Shown: piece after piece, positions 44,052 through 53,422 of the stretch
Numbering within the stretch: position 1 is the stretch's first letter
How the letters are laid out: each line of letters opens with the position of its first letter
Assembly (NCBI RefSeq): GCF_025362475.1
Contig: NZ_JANYGH010000049.1
Location: 1-64,000 of the forward strand
Length of the DNA stretch: 64,000 nt
Source: Mucilaginibacter sp.
Lineage (GTDB): Bacteria; Bacteroidota; Bacteroidia; Sphingobacteriales; Sphingobacteriaceae
Reading direction: 5' to 3'
Made by a program: the position numbers and the translations under genes
The notes under the pieces: model-generated
The model's input: the letters and a program-made list of their open reading frames with translations, nothing else
The model's database searches: none
Told to the model about the DNA's origin: nothing

Positions 44052-44846
44052 ATGAAATTTCAATCGTTCCGATTTGCTTTGTGTTCCTGTTTATCTGTAC
44101 TCTCGCTTTTTGCATCTGCTGCGGCATTTGCAAAGTCTCCCACCAGGAATTATTACCAAATAAAAATATATCATTATAAAACACAGTTGCAGGAAGAAAA
44201 AATTGAGCATTATTTACAAAACGCCCTTATGCCGGCATTGCACAGGGCAGGTGTAAAAGCAGTTGGCGTATTTAAACCCGTTACGCAGCAGGATACGAGC
44301 AGACTAATCTATGTTTTTACTCCTTTTACCTCCCTGGAAAAACTTTCAGCTAACGAGCGTGAATTACAAGCAGATGCTAAATTTTTAGCAGATGGCTCAG
44401 ATTATATTAACGCGGATTATAAGGATATCCCCTACACCCGGATAGAAACTATAGTTTTGGAAGCTTTCCCGGGAATGCCCGGCACTGCAGTGCCCCAACT
44501 TACAGCCAGTAAAAACGAGCGGGTTTATGAATTGCGCAGTTATGAAAGCCCTACCGAGAAATACAATGTTAATAAGGTAAAGATGTTTAACAATGGCGAC
44601 GAGATCAGCATTTTTAAAAACCTGGGATTTAATGCTGTTTTTTATGCCGAGGTTATTGCTGGCAGCCACATGCCCAACCTCATGTATATGACCACCTTTA
44701 ACAGTAAAGAAGATAGGGATGAGCACTGGGATGCATTTAATAATGATCCATTATGGAAAGCCCTGGTGAAAAAAGCAGAATACCAGCACAATGTTTCGCA
44801 TGCTGATATTATTTTTCTTCGTCCGGCTACTTACTCAGACTTTTAA
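44052..44846 (+). CDS. NIPSNAP-family protein, exported (copy 2)
   Basis: A 264-residue paralog of the protein at 40827-41618, with a signal peptide (to AAAFA). The two NIPSNAP domains begin at NYYQIKIYHYKTQLQEEKIEHYLQ and RVYELRSYESPTEKYNVNKVKMFNN. I use the ATG at 44052; the frame also opens at a TTG at 44046. The two copies face opposite ways around the aldo/keto reductase and HxlR genes. Confidence 0.82.
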   Translation: MKFQSFRFALCSCLSVLSLFASAAAFAKSPTRNYYQIKIYHYKTQLQEEKIEHYLQNALMPALHRAGVKAVGVFKPVTQQDTSRLIYVFTPFTSLEKLSANERELQADAKFLADGSDYINADYKDIPYTRIETIVLEAFPGMPGTAVPQLTASKNERVYELRSYESPTEKYNVNKVKMFNNGDEISIFKNLGFNAVFYAEVIAGSHMPNLMYMTTFNSKEDRDEHWDAFNNDPLWKALVKKAEYQHNVSHADIIFLRPATYSDF

Positions 44847-44953
44847 ACCATTATCAACAATTGATTTTACCCGATCATTATTGATAGTTTTAAAACTTAC
44901 ATTATTTAAAAATTGCAAGCGCTTGTTTAATTTCACAAGCCATATATTAAAAC

Positions 44954-45646
44954 ATGACCGATTACAAAGTAGAGGCTGCAAAAGCAGCGATGGAATTTAT
45001 ACAAGCCGGACAAACGATTGGCCTGGGAGCCGGCACTACTGTTTCGCACTTAGTAGCTTTGATATGCCAGGATAAAGACCTGGCCGACTCCCTCATTTTT
45101 ACGTCATCCTCCTTTAAAACAACAAACTTATTGTTGGAAAATAAATTAAGGGTACAATCGCCAGCATTGTTAAAGCATGTAGATATTTATTTTGATGGAT
45201 GTGACCAGTTTGATACCGAACTTAATGCTTTAAAAAGCGGAGGGGGGATCCATACCACCGAAAAAGTACTGGCTTCAATGGCCGATGAATTTATTTTAAT
45301 GGGCGATGAGGGAAAGTTTGCCGATAAACTTGATAATACTTACCCCGTTGTAATTGAAATATTACCCCAGGCTTTACAGGTTGTACTTCATCAATTAAAA
45401 TTATCATACCCCGGCGTTGAAGTAAAACTGCGTATGAGTACTCAAAAGGATGGGGCAGTTATCTCAGAAAATGGCAATTTACTTGCAGATGTGCATTTTG
45501 CCATTATTATGGAGCCCCAAAAATTGAACATCCAACTAAAGTTAATCCCCGGAATTGTTGATCATTCCCTGTTTTATAGAATGGCAACCAAATCTATAAT
45601 TGCAGGAAAACTTGGCGTAAGCATCATAACGCCGGTTTATTTATAA
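44954..45646 (+). CDS. rpiA: Ribose-5-phosphate isomerase A
   Basis: A 230-residue enzyme converting ribose 5-phosphate to ribulose 5-phosphate in the pentose phosphate pathway. The phosphate loop is GLGAGTTVSHL. The DGADE motif of the family reads DGCDQFD here, and the catalytic lysine region is SGGGIHTTEK (family: KGGGxxxxEK). The overall fold matches, with a C-terminal half ending HSLFYRMATKSI. The changed motif means that the assignment as an active RpiA should be held with some caution. It stands alone. Confidence 0.8.
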   Translation: MTDYKVEAAKAAMEFIQAGQTIGLGAGTTVSHLVALICQDKDLADSLIFTSSSFKTTNLLLENKLRVQSPALLKHVDIYFDGCDQFDTELNALKSGGGIHTTEKVLASMADEFILMGDEGKFADKLDNTYPVVIEILPQALQVVLHQLKLSYPGVEVKLRMSTQKDGAVISENGNLLADVHFAIIMEPQKLNIQLKLIPGIVDHSLFYRMATKSIIAGKLGVSIITPVYL

Positions 45647-45650
45647 TCCA

Positions 45651-45684
45651 TTTAAAGCCTCCACTTTTTGATGGAGGCTTTAAA
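45651..45684. terminator. Bidirectional terminator after rpiA
   Basis: AAAGCCTCCA (45654-45663) pairs with TGGAGGCTTT (45672-45681), flanked by complementary TTTA/TAAA. It lies between the rpiA gene and the convergent DJ-1-like gene. Confidence 0.65.
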
Positions 45685-45798
45685 TAAATAGTAAAACCCA
45701 CCTGCATTGAGCTTGTTAATGAGCGGAGGCATTGCACTACATCAATCACTGTCACTACTCAGATATTTGTTAGCCTCCTCTCATATCATCATTCTTTC

Positions 45799-46491
45799 TT
45801 ATAACCTTTCGGAATAATCAAGTAAGGTATCGGCTGCCAAAATAGATGAGGCAGGATTTTGCCCTGTTATGAGTAAACCTTCGCGGGTTACAAAAGGCAA
45901 CCAGTCCTCTCCTTTTTGAAAATTGGCACCTCTCTCTTTCAGCATGTCTTCCAGAAGAAAAGGTACCACCTTTGTCAGCTGGACGGCCTCTTCTTCGGTA
46001 TTGGTAAATGCAGACACTCTTTTCCCCTTGATGAGCCATTCGCCATCAGGAGTCTTTACATTTTTTAAAGCTACCGGTGCATGGCAAACCAGTGTAACGG
46101 GTTTGCCGCTATTATAAAAAGATTCAATGAGTTTTATGGAGGCCTTATCATCAGGAAGATCCCACATCGGGCCATGTCCTCCCGGATAGAAAATTGCATC
46201 AAAGTCACTTGCAGAAACAGTACTCAATAATACGGTATTGCTTAGCTTGTCCTGTGTCTCCTTATCGCTATAATATCTTCTTGTGGCTGCCGTCTTATTT
46301 TCAGGAAGATCGCTCTTGGGATCAATCGGGGCCTGCCCCCCTTTAGGCGATGCAATAACAATTTTCTTTCCAAGGTCATGAAACTTGTAATAAGGTGCTG
46401 CAAATTCCTCAATCCACAGACCTGTTTTTTTGCCGGTGTTGCCCAACTCATCATGAGAAGTGACGACGAATAGAATTTTGTCGATTTTCAT
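45799..46491 (-). CDS. DJ-1/PfpI-family protein (type 1 glutamine amidotransferase-like)
   Basis: A 230-residue cytoplasmic protein with the nucleophile elbow VTLVCHAPVAL (reactive Cys) preceded by YPGGHGPMWDLPDD and followed by KRVSAFTNTEEE. This is the HchA/Hsp31-like subgroup, which includes glyoxalase III and chaperone activities. ADTLLDYSERL closes it. Probably part of the carbonyl-detoxification theme of this region. Its nearest 3' neighbour on the other strand is rpiA. Confidence 0.9.
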   Translation of the reverse strand: MKIDKILFVVTSHDELGNTGKKTGLWIEEFAAPYYKFHDLGKKIVIASPKGGQAPIDPKSDLPENKTAATRRYYSDKETQDKLSNTVLLSTVSASDFDAIFYPGGHGPMWDLPDDKASIKLIESFYNSGKPVTLVCHAPVALKNVKTPDGEWLIKGKRVSAFTNTEEEAVQLTKVVPFLLEDMLKERGANFQKGEDWLPFVTREGLLITGQNPASSILAADTLLDYSERL

Positions 46492-46582
46492 AATTGTTAC
46501 ATTGATAGTTTAATATGTTATTTATTAAATTTTAGTAGCCCGCATACCTGTTGTAAAGATTGCACTCCCATACTTGGCCGAT

Positions 46583-47647
46583 TTAGCCGAATGTGAAATC
46601 ATAGACTTCCACCTCTGGATCTAAAAATTCAATTTGAAATTCCCGGTCAATAATAGGTCCCTGCTGACGAATCAACTGGTACATACGCTGCTCAGTTACG
46701 GTTCCATTACCACTGCTGTCAACATCCAATCCATGCGCGGAACCGGGAGGATTCCCATCAATGAGCACACGAAATTTTATAGCAGTTCCTGGCATTGCCG
46801 GCCCCATAATTAAGTGAAGGTCGCGGGCATGAAAACTATAAATGATCTTGCCGCGTGCTTTGTGTAAGAAAAGACTCTCTTTTTTCATGCTCCACTCTCC
46901 CGAAAGCCCCCATTGATTAAGTTTCAGCTGTTTTGGTGCAAAATAAAGTACCTGCTTATCTGTATCCAACTCCACGGGGGATGCAAAACCATGCGTACGA
47001 TTATAGCCGACATAATTTTCGGCCGATTCAAGATTACGCCAGTCGGCGGCGGCTTCAAATCTCTGAGGTTGAAGTGCCACTATTTTGTTAGAAACAGTTT
47101 TACCAGAAACTTCTTTTAATAGGTGCTGAATTTGCAATTCAGATTCATGATAATCACCCTCACCAAATTTTTGATACCGGATCCGCCCCTTCGCATCAAT
47201 CAGATACAGCGCCGGCCAATACTCATTTTGGAAAGAATTCCAAATTTCAAAATTGCTATCTACCGCTACAGGATAAGCTATATTCATTTCCTTAATGGAC
47301 CGGCTTATATTCTCCAATCTTTTTTCAAATGGAAACTCCGGCGTATGAACCCCAATAACAACCAGCCCCTGATCTTTGTACTTTGATGCCCATTCGCGGA
47401 TATAGGGAAGTGTGCGTCGCCAATTAATGCAGGTGTACGTCCAGAAATCAATAAGAACGACTTTGCCGCGGAGATTTGCCAGCGTTAAAGGCTGGGTGTT
47501 GAGCCAGCCCGTTGCGCCACCGAGCGATGGCTCCATTTTTTTTGCGGACCCTTTATGTACCTGCGCCGTAGCCACGAAAATCGCCGCAAAAAATATCGTG
47601 GCGGCAGTCAAAAACATAGTTCGCATATAAGTGAATTGTTTAGACAT
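46583..47647 (-). CDS. Exported thioredoxin-like (DipZ-type) protein lacking the second active-site Cys
   Basis: A 354-residue protein. A signal peptide (MFLTAATIFFAAIFVATAQ) precedes a thioredoxin-fold domain with VVLIDFWTYTCINWRRTLPY. The normal motif of this DipZ-like group is CINC; here it is CINW (Cys73, Trp76). The C-terminal ~170 residues form a DipZ-type beta-rich domain (NWRNLESAENYVGYNRTHGF) ending in FDPEVEVYDFTFG-like strands. With only one Cys it cannot form a CxxC disulfide. The ATG at 47647 was chosen; the frame is open to 47752. A cupin gene lies 117 bases upstream. Confidence 0.82.
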   Translation of the reverse strand: MSKQFTYMRTMFLTAATIFFAAIFVATAQVHKGSAKKMEPSLGGATGWLNTQPLTLANLRGKVVLIDFWTYTCINWRRTLPYIREWASKYKDQGLVVIGVHTPEFPFEKRLENISRSIKEMNIAYPVAVDSNFEIWNSFQNEYWPALYLIDAKGRIRYQKFGEGDYHESELQIQHLLKEVSGKTVSNKIVALQPQRFEAAADWRNLESAENYVGYNRTHGFASPVELDTDKQVLYFAPKQLKLNQWGLSGEWSMKKESLFLHKARGKIIYSFHARDLHLIMGPAMPGTAIKFRVLIDGNPPGSAHGLDVDSSGNGTVTEQRMYQLIRQQGPIIDREFQIEFLDPEVEVYDFTFG

Positions 47648-47764
47648 TTTTTTAGGGATTTGTGAATAGTTAGTTTCAAAGGAGTTGAATGCTCCCTGTA
47701 TGTTTTTTGATTCATGAACCCAATGACCATGCCCCGGCAATGATAAAATCACCTCACCAGGCGA

Positions 47765-48175
47765 TCATTTGACCAGCGTAACAAGTGGCTTTCCTTTTTC
47801 CACTACATAGGTACCAAGCTCTTTCGCCTTACCTGTGCCAACGTTCTTTGCCGCATGGATCACTCCAGCCGGGATAAATAAAACTCCGCCGGCCTTGAGC
47901 GTTACTGGCGGCTTGCCCTCCACCTGATACTGCAACGAGCCTTCAAGTACATAGATGATCTCTTCGCCCGGATGTGTGTGTTTACCAAACGCAGCTCCGG
48001 GGTCGAAGTCAATGCGTACCTGGACCGCCTCGTGCCCGGGGGTGCCGAGATCGTGGCGCTGGAGCTCGGTGCGCTTAATTCCCGACTGTTGTGCAAGGGC
48101 CGAACCATGGATGATAAACACTGCCAGTCCAACAATTGCAATAGCACTGGCGAAGAAGTTTTTTTTGTTTTTCAT
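47765..48175 (-). CDS. Cupin-domain protein, exported
   Basis: A 136-residue single-domain cupin with a signal peptide (to ALAQ). The metal motif is GAAFGKHTHPGEEIIYVLEG, with two His and a Glu, followed by GGVLFIPAGVIHAAKNVG with the third His. Such proteins bind a metal, but the substrate is unknown. Codons here are more G+C-rich than in many neighbours. It lies in the same direction as, and 117 bases upstream of, the thioredoxin-like gene. Confidence 0.82.
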   Translation of the reverse strand: MKNKKNFFASAIAIVGLAVFIIHGSALAQQSGIKRTELQRHDLGTPGHEAVQVRIDFDPGAAFGKHTHPGEEIIYVLEGSLQYQVEGKPPVTLKAGGVLFIPAGVIHAAKNVGTGKAKELGTYVVEKGKPLVTLVK

Positions 48176-48776
48176 TTTTCTAATGTTTTTATGGGTTTAT
48201 GTTGGAAAGTAAAATATATCCCCGCTAACGGGCCTCTGCGTAGCATTACGGAACGCCTTAACGTGTGACATTTAAGATTGGTAGTAATCCAGCCCGAGCT
48301 CAAACCATTTTGAGTTTTCATCTCTTTGCGTTTTTAAATTACAATACCAGGTACGGCGGCGTTATTTAAGGGGATACGTCGTCTCCATTACATTTAATCA
48401 GACGCATGACTCAATAAGATCAATTGAATCATTTTTATTTTTGGCGGACCATTTATAAATGGCTATATAATTGGTCCTTACAGTTTAAAGAAACGTCTAA
48501 AATATTAGAGATCATAAAATTAGGAAAATCGGCCCTCATTATTTCGATAAAAAAAAACAATTAAACGGCGTAATTTGATAACCCTGAGCAACGATTATAA
48601 AGTTTGGGTTTAGCAGACAAAAAAACACGACCTAAGTGCCACAATCAGATAACAAAACACCTTAAATTTTCATAAAAGATCTCCTGGTAAAGCGCTATGT
48701 ATTTCCATCATCTGATGGGTTCACATGACGAATGATTCCTTTATTTGATTAACACATGTTAAGACAAATAAGATTA
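48176..48776. other. Intergenic region, nothing recognised
   Basis: About 600 bases between the divergent-out cupin start and the GH127 stop. I see no convincing ORF, RNA gene, terminator stem or repeat family. The part nearest the cupin gene should hold its promoter. Confidence 0.5.
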
Positions 48777-50708
48777 TCAATTAACTACATTAGTTACCGG
48801 GCCTTTGTGCCAATAGATCATGTAGCGGGCATCGTGTAATTTGTAAAACGGAATAAGTTCAAGGTTTTTAAACTTTGCCGGACTGATCAATTCTGCAGCC
48901 GTAAATGTTTGACCCTTTCCTTTTACCGGTTTTAGATACTTTGTCAAATCAGATGTGTTGCTGGTTAACACAGGCGCCGAATCAAGGGGATACATTTTAC
49001 CCCGGGCACGGTAACCGCCAAACTGATCCGCATCGGCAATTAAATTATCCAGGTTGGCAGTATCGGTCTTTGCGGCTAATACAATCGGGCCATGCAAAAA
49101 GGCAACATAGTTGGAGCTATCTGGCAATTTTTCTGTACTTAAACCCATTGGCAGGCGTACGTCAATTACATCGCCTTTTTTCCACACTCGGGTTAGGTTT
49201 ATATATGATCCAGCCCGGGCATCAACATTTACGCGAGCTCCGTTTATTTTTATCTGTAGCTTACCCGCGGCTACCCAGTTAGGGTAACGAACTTTAATAC
49301 TAAAAGAGCCGGGTTTTACGGACTCAATCAAAAGGCGGGTAGTTTCATTATCCGGGAACTTCGTTGTTTGAGAAAGAACCAATCCCTGTGCTGCCCAGTT
49401 AAGCCGCGATGCAATAAATAGGTTCACATAAACATTTTTTTGCTGATAGCTGTAAATTAGCTCGCCATATTTACCATGATTTTCCATGCCCGAGCCTACA
49501 CAACACCACATGGTTTCCTGCGGCTGCGAGTAAACACGGTAATGCTGGGGTCGCATTGACGTATAATAAACAAAGCCCCCGTGTGTAGGGTGCTGACTTG
49601 ATAGAATATGATTATATAATACCCGCTCATAATAATCCATATATTTTACCTCTCCCGCATTTTCAAACAGGTGCCGGGTCAATTTCAGCATATTATAAGA
49701 ATTACAGGTTTCAGGGCCTGCAACATCGGTGATCATTTTGGTGAAATTGCCGGTTGGATTAAAATGCTCATTCACGCTGTTGCCTCCAATAACTACAGTA
49801 CGGTTATTGACCACCGTTTCCCAAAAAAACTGCGCTGCTTTCCCATAATCCTTATCACCGCCAACTTCTGCTATTCTTTGAAAGCCCACCGCTTTGGGTA
49901 TCTGCATATTAGCATGTAAGTTATTCAATCGATCCTCGCCCAATATCAAGGGGTTTAAAATCTCCTTATGAGAAAACCTCCGGGCCAGTATTAAATACTT
50001 ATCCTGGCCGGTAATAACGGATACATCGGCAAAAACCTCGTTTAATCCCCCATGTTCTGAAATCAGCATGGTTTGTATCTGTTCATCAGTTAAGCCACTG
50101 GCAACGCCGGCAATGTAATCTGTCAGTCGCACCAGTATTTCCTTTGCCATGGGCTTTCCAGCAATTAAATAGGCATCCCGTAAGCCTGCAAAAAGCTTAT
50201 GAATATTATAAAGCGGAACCCATTTTTTATTTAGCGCAAAGGTATCGGCCTCAATTTTACCGGCGGCGATATCCTTCCACATCGCTGTCCCTCCGGGCGT
50301 ACCTCCCAGGTAGCCGCTTCCTATTTTATCCTGGCAGCGTTTTAATTCCAACAGCATATAATCCAATCGCCTGTTTATCTCCGCATCATTGGTAGCAGCA
50401 TACATATTGGACAGCGCCGATAAATAATGGCCGCCAATGTGACCATCTAACCCCGTGTTTTCCCAGTTACCATAGTTTTTCTTTTTGGGTGTTAAACCAG
50501 CTTCTGTAAGGTATGGAGCCAATAAACGGTCGGGATCTAAAGCCAGCATGTAAGTTTTATCCGTTTGTTGCGCATCCTTAAAAACTCCGGGCAATAAAGC
50601 AACCTGCTGCAGTTTGAATGCATGGAGAGAAGATTGTGCAGATGCCAATATTGGTTGAGCAAAACACACAACTATTAAAAGAAAGCGGGTCATTTTCCTG
50701 GTTATCAT
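48777..50708 (-). CDS. GH127 beta-L-arabinofuranosidase-like protein, exported
   Basis: A 643-residue protein with a signal peptide (to ILASA). It is a DUF1680/GH127-type (alpha/alpha)6 barrel: YAATNDAEINRRLDYML, HKLFAGLRDAYLIAG, GGLNEVFADV. The active-site region is MWCCVGSGMENHGKYGELIY; in the characterised bifidobacterial enzyme a Cys there is the nucleophile next to a zinc site. Substrate is probably arabinofuranose of plant cell-wall glycans, though DUF1680 covers several families. It has its own promoter. Confidence 0.9.
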   Translation of the reverse strand: MITRKMTRFLLIVVCFAQPILASAQSSLHAFKLQQVALLPGVFKDAQQTDKTYMLALDPDRLLAPYLTEAGLTPKKKNYGNWENTGLDGHIGGHYLSALSNMYAATNDAEINRRLDYMLLELKRCQDKIGSGYLGGTPGGTAMWKDIAAGKIEADTFALNKKWVPLYNIHKLFAGLRDAYLIAGKPMAKEILVRLTDYIAGVASGLTDEQIQTMLISEHGGLNEVFADVSVITGQDKYLILARRFSHKEILNPLILGEDRLNNLHANMQIPKAVGFQRIAEVGGDKDYGKAAQFFWETVVNNRTVVIGGNSVNEHFNPTGNFTKMITDVAGPETCNSYNMLKLTRHLFENAGEVKYMDYYERVLYNHILSSQHPTHGGFVYYTSMRPQHYRVYSQPQETMWCCVGSGMENHGKYGELIYSYQQKNVYVNLFIASRLNWAAQGLVLSQTTKFPDNETTRLLIESVKPGSFSIKVRYPNWVAAGKLQIKINGARVNVDARAGSYINLTRVWKKGDVIDVRLPMGLSTEKLPDSSNYVAFLHGPIVLAAKTDTANLDNLIADADQFGGYRARGKMYPLDSAPVLTSNTSDLTKYLKPVKGKGQTFTAAELISPAKFKNLELIPFYKLHDARYMIYWHKGPVTNVVN

Positions 50709-50754
50709 ACTAAAGTATTTAAGTAATGGGAATTACGGATTGGTTAGCCAGTAC

Positions 50755-50762
50755 CAAAGTTA
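50755..50762 (-). promoter_or_regulatory. -7 element of the GH127 gene
   Basis: On the minus strand this reads TAACTTTG (TAnnTTTG). The predicted start is near 50747, some 40 bases before the ATG. No clear -33 TTTG was found. Confidence 0.4.
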
Positions 50763-51006
50763 ACAAAGTTTAATAATTATTGTTATTATAACACTTATAA
50801 TTCTTAATCGCCTGGCAGAATGGTAAATGTTTTAAACCCAATAAAATCTGCCATTAAAAGGGTTAATTCCTCCAGGGTCAGCACTACGCTTTTGTCCTGC
50901 AGGAGAAACAATTCCGATCTCTTTTATAGGTGATTTGGATTAATAGTTTAATGTACAATAGCAGTAATTTGTTTAAATTCGAACTCTGTGCATAAAAAAA
51001 GCAAAC
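50763..51006. other. Intergenic region before the Crp/Fnr gene
   Basis: Between the GH127 promoter and the GTG start of the regulator I see no gene or repeat. A near-consensus GTAATTTG at 50964-50971 may be a -7 element for the regulator, but its spacing to an upstream TTTG (27 bases) is wrong. Confidence 0.35.
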
Positions 51007-51591
51007 GTGTCGATAGAGAAACTAAGCCAACATTTTGATAATTATTTTCCGCTCAACGCTCAGGAACGAGATGAGCTGAATGCGCTTTTTATTGAAAGAA
51101 GTATTAAACGGCGGCAATTTGTATTGCAGCACGGGGATGTTTGCCGTCACTTTACATTTGTTGTATCCGGTTGCCTTAAAATGTATGCTGTTGATATCAA
51201 TGGCAAAGAACATAACATACAATTTATTGCTGAAAATGACTGGGCTACCGATCTGAGCAGCTTTTATTCGGAAAAGCCAAGTCAACTTTATATAGAAGCC
51301 GTAGAACCAACCGCAGTGTTGCAAATCAGGCATGATGATGTATTACATCTATATACGACCTACCACAAATTCGACCATAATTTCAGGGTGATCATAGAGC
51401 AAAAATACATCGAATTACAAAACAGGGTGCTCCAAAATATCAGCTTTTCGGCCGAAGATCGTTATGAATACTTTCTAAAGCAATACCCTAAGCTGGCTGC
51501 CCGGCTCCCTAATACGCAGATTGCTTCTTACCTCGGCATTACCCCCGAATTTCTAAGTACCATCCGTAAAAACATCGCATACAAAGGATAA
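51007..51591 (+). CDS. Crp/Fnr-family transcription regulator
   Basis: A 194-residue regulator with a GTG start. The N-terminal cyclic-nucleotide-binding-like beta-roll (RRQFVLQHGDVCRHFTFVVSG, KEHNIQFIAENDWATDL) is followed by a short HTH (LPNTQIASYLGITPEFLSTIRKNI). No N-terminal Cys cluster as in the regulator at 33471. The oxidoreductase gene follows on the same strand after 92 bases and is its likely target. This small form is common in Bacteroidota. Confidence 0.88.
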   Translation: MSIEKLSQHFDNYFPLNAQERDELNALFIERSIKRRQFVLQHGDVCRHFTFVVSGCLKMYAVDINGKEHNIQFIAENDWATDLSSFYSEKPSQLYIEAVEPTAVLQIRHDDVLHLYTTYHKFDHNFRVIIEQKYIELQNRVLQNISFSAEDRYEYFLKQYPKLAARLPNTQIASYLGITPEFLSTIRKNIAYKG

Positions 51592-51683
51592 GTCTTAAAG
51601 TATCTTAAGGGTATTTCTTAAGATACCTTATAGGCAATCTATTAAGCTGTAGCTGACCTTTGCTTTCATAAATTAAATCATTA

Positions 51684-52652
51684 ATGAAAGCAGCGATTTT
51701 GAAACATGCGGGAGGCCCCGAAAATTTTTTAATAGAAGAAAGAGCCATACCAACGCCAACAGATGGCTGGGTTTTGGTTAAGGTAAAAGCTTTTGGACTC
51801 AATCGTTCAGAACTAATGACCCGTAAAGGACTTTCGCCCGGCGTGAGCCTTCCGCGTGTATTGGGTATAGAGTGTGTGGGTGAAGTAGAGAACGATCCCT
51901 CAGGAGAGTTTAAGCCCGGACAACAGGTAGCCGCTTTTATGGGTGGCATGGGCAGAGATTTTGACGGCAGCTACGCTGAATACACTTTGATACCCAAATC
52001 ATTGCTCAGCTCCTTTGAAAGCATACTTTCCTGGGAACAGTTAGGCGCTATGCCGGAAATGTTTCAAACTGTATATGGCTCGCTCCATTTGGCATTAAAG
52101 ATCCAGCAGGGCGAAACCATTTTAATCAGGGGCGGCACTTCCTCTATCGGTATGCTGGCCATCCAACTGACCAAAAACAGTGGGATGACCGTAATTGCAA
52201 CAACAAGAAACCCGGATAAAAGGGAGATGCTCATCAAAAACGGCGCAGATCATGTTGTGATCGATGACGGCTATATCGCAGATAAAATAAATGCCATCAG
52301 TTTCACCGGTGTAAATAAAATATTGGAACTGATTGGTACATCCACCCTGAAAGATTCACTGGCCTGTGCCGCACCTGGTGGAATTGTTTGTATGACAGGC
52401 ATGTTGTCCGAGCAATGGTCCTTTCACGAATTTGCGCCAATGGAATATATCCCGGCAACAGTTTGCCTGACCGTTTACGACAGTGGGCAGATCAGGGTAG
52501 ATCAACATAGTTTTCAAAAATTCATTAATGACGTGGAAGATGGCAAAGTTAATCTAAGCATCGGCCGCACTTTTCGGTTAGAGGAAATCGCTGCGGCACA
52601 CAGTTTAATGGACAGCAACACTGCCGGTGGCAAAATTGTTGTATTAACCTGA
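51684..52652 (+). CDS. Quinone oxidoreductase / zinc-free alcohol dehydrogenase (MDR family)
   Basis: A 322-residue medium-chain reductase. The N-terminal GroES-like half begins MKAAILKHAGGPENFLIEERAIPTPTDGWVLVKV. The NADPH site is ILIRGGTSSIGMLAIQLTKNSGMTVIATTRN. The zinc-ligand Cys/His of true alcohol dehydrogenases are absent, so it resembles quinone oxidoreductases. Follows the Crp/Fnr gene. Confidence 0.9.
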   Translation: MKAAILKHAGGPENFLIEERAIPTPTDGWVLVKVKAFGLNRSELMTRKGLSPGVSLPRVLGIECVGEVENDPSGEFKPGQQVAAFMGGMGRDFDGSYAEYTLIPKSLLSSFESILSWEQLGAMPEMFQTVYGSLHLALKIQQGETILIRGGTSSIGMLAIQLTKNSGMTVIATTRNPDKREMLIKNGADHVVIDDGYIADKINAISFTGVNKILELIGTSTLKDSLACAAPGGIVCMTGMLSEQWSFHEFAPMEYIPATVCLTVYDSGQIRVDQHSFQKFINDVEDGKVNLSIGRTFRLEEIAAAHSLMDSNTAGGKIVVLT

Positions 52653-52767
52653 CCCTGTTATAAACACCCGCATATAACTTATAAGGCTGCAATTTGGTTT
52701 CCCGGCCTCATCGATCTAAAAATAAGGAGGGCTTTGTCAAGCTTTTATCATAATCGACTCAAATAAA

Positions 52768-52775
52768 TACCTTTG
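52768..52775 (+). promoter_or_regulatory. -7 element of msrAB
   Basis: TACCTTTG fits TAnnTTTG and lies 23 bases before the msrA start. A TTTG upstream is too far away (31 bases) to be a standard -33. Confidence 0.4.
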
Positions 52776-52798
52776 AGCCAATTACGACGTAAGTATTC

Positions 52799-53422
52799 AT
52801 GATGAAAAAAATATTTCTGTTAACCACGCTATTATTTATCTCCGGATTAACCGCCTTTGGAAACCATTTGTCAATGCCTCCAAAGAAGGGATTAGATACG
52901 GCCACCTTTGCTACCGGCTGCTTTTGGTGTACCGAAGCAAAGTTTAAACAATTAAAAGGCGTAAAAATGGTCATATCCGGCTTTTCTGGCGGAACAGTGG
53001 CTAACCCAACTTACAAACAAGTTTGCACCGGTAAAACAGGACATGCTGAAGCCTGCAATATCATTTTTGACCCTTCGGTAATTTCATTTGATGAGTTGCT
53101 TGAAGCCTTTTTTGTAGCCCATGACCCTACCCAACTGAACATGCAGGGCAATGATGTAGGTACCCAGTACCGGTCCGCAATTTTTTATCATAACCAGGTC
53201 CAAAAACAAAAAGCTGATTATTACATCGGCAAGTTAAATGCAGAAAAGGCTTATAAAAATAAAATTGTTACAGAGGTTACTCCCTATAAGGTTTTTTACA
53301 AGGCAGAGGATTACCATCAAAACTATTTTGCGCAAAATGGGGACCAGCCTTATTGTAAATATGTGATCCAGCCCGAACTGGAAAAGTTTAAAAAAGTATT
53401 TAAAGACAAACTAAAGAAATGA
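52799..53422 (+). CDS. msrA: Peptide-methionine (S)-S-oxide reductase, exported
   Basis: A 207-residue repair enzyme with a signal peptide (to TAFG). The catalytic motif is GCFWCTE (Cys41, Cys44). Substrate segments SGGTVANPTYKQVCTGKTGHAEACNI and GNDVGTQYRSAIFYHN are canonical. It reduces the S-epimer of methionine sulfoxide in the periplasm. The msrB gene overlaps its end by four bases. Confidence 0.95.
   Translation: MMKKIFLLTTLLFISGLTAFGNHLSMPPKKGLDTATFATGCFWCTEAKFKQLKGVKMVISGFSGGTVANPTYKQVCTGKTGHAEACNIIFDPSVISFDELLEAFFVAHDPTQLNMQGNDVGTQYRSAIFYHNQVQKQKADYYIGKLNAEKAYKNKIVTEVTPYKVFYKAEDYHQNYFAQNGDQPYCKYVIQPELEKFKKVFKDKLKK

Noticed and set aside
44791..45075. 94-codon ORF overlapping NIPSNAP and rpiA ends
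   Set aside because: It overlaps two well-supported genes in another frame and matches nothing.
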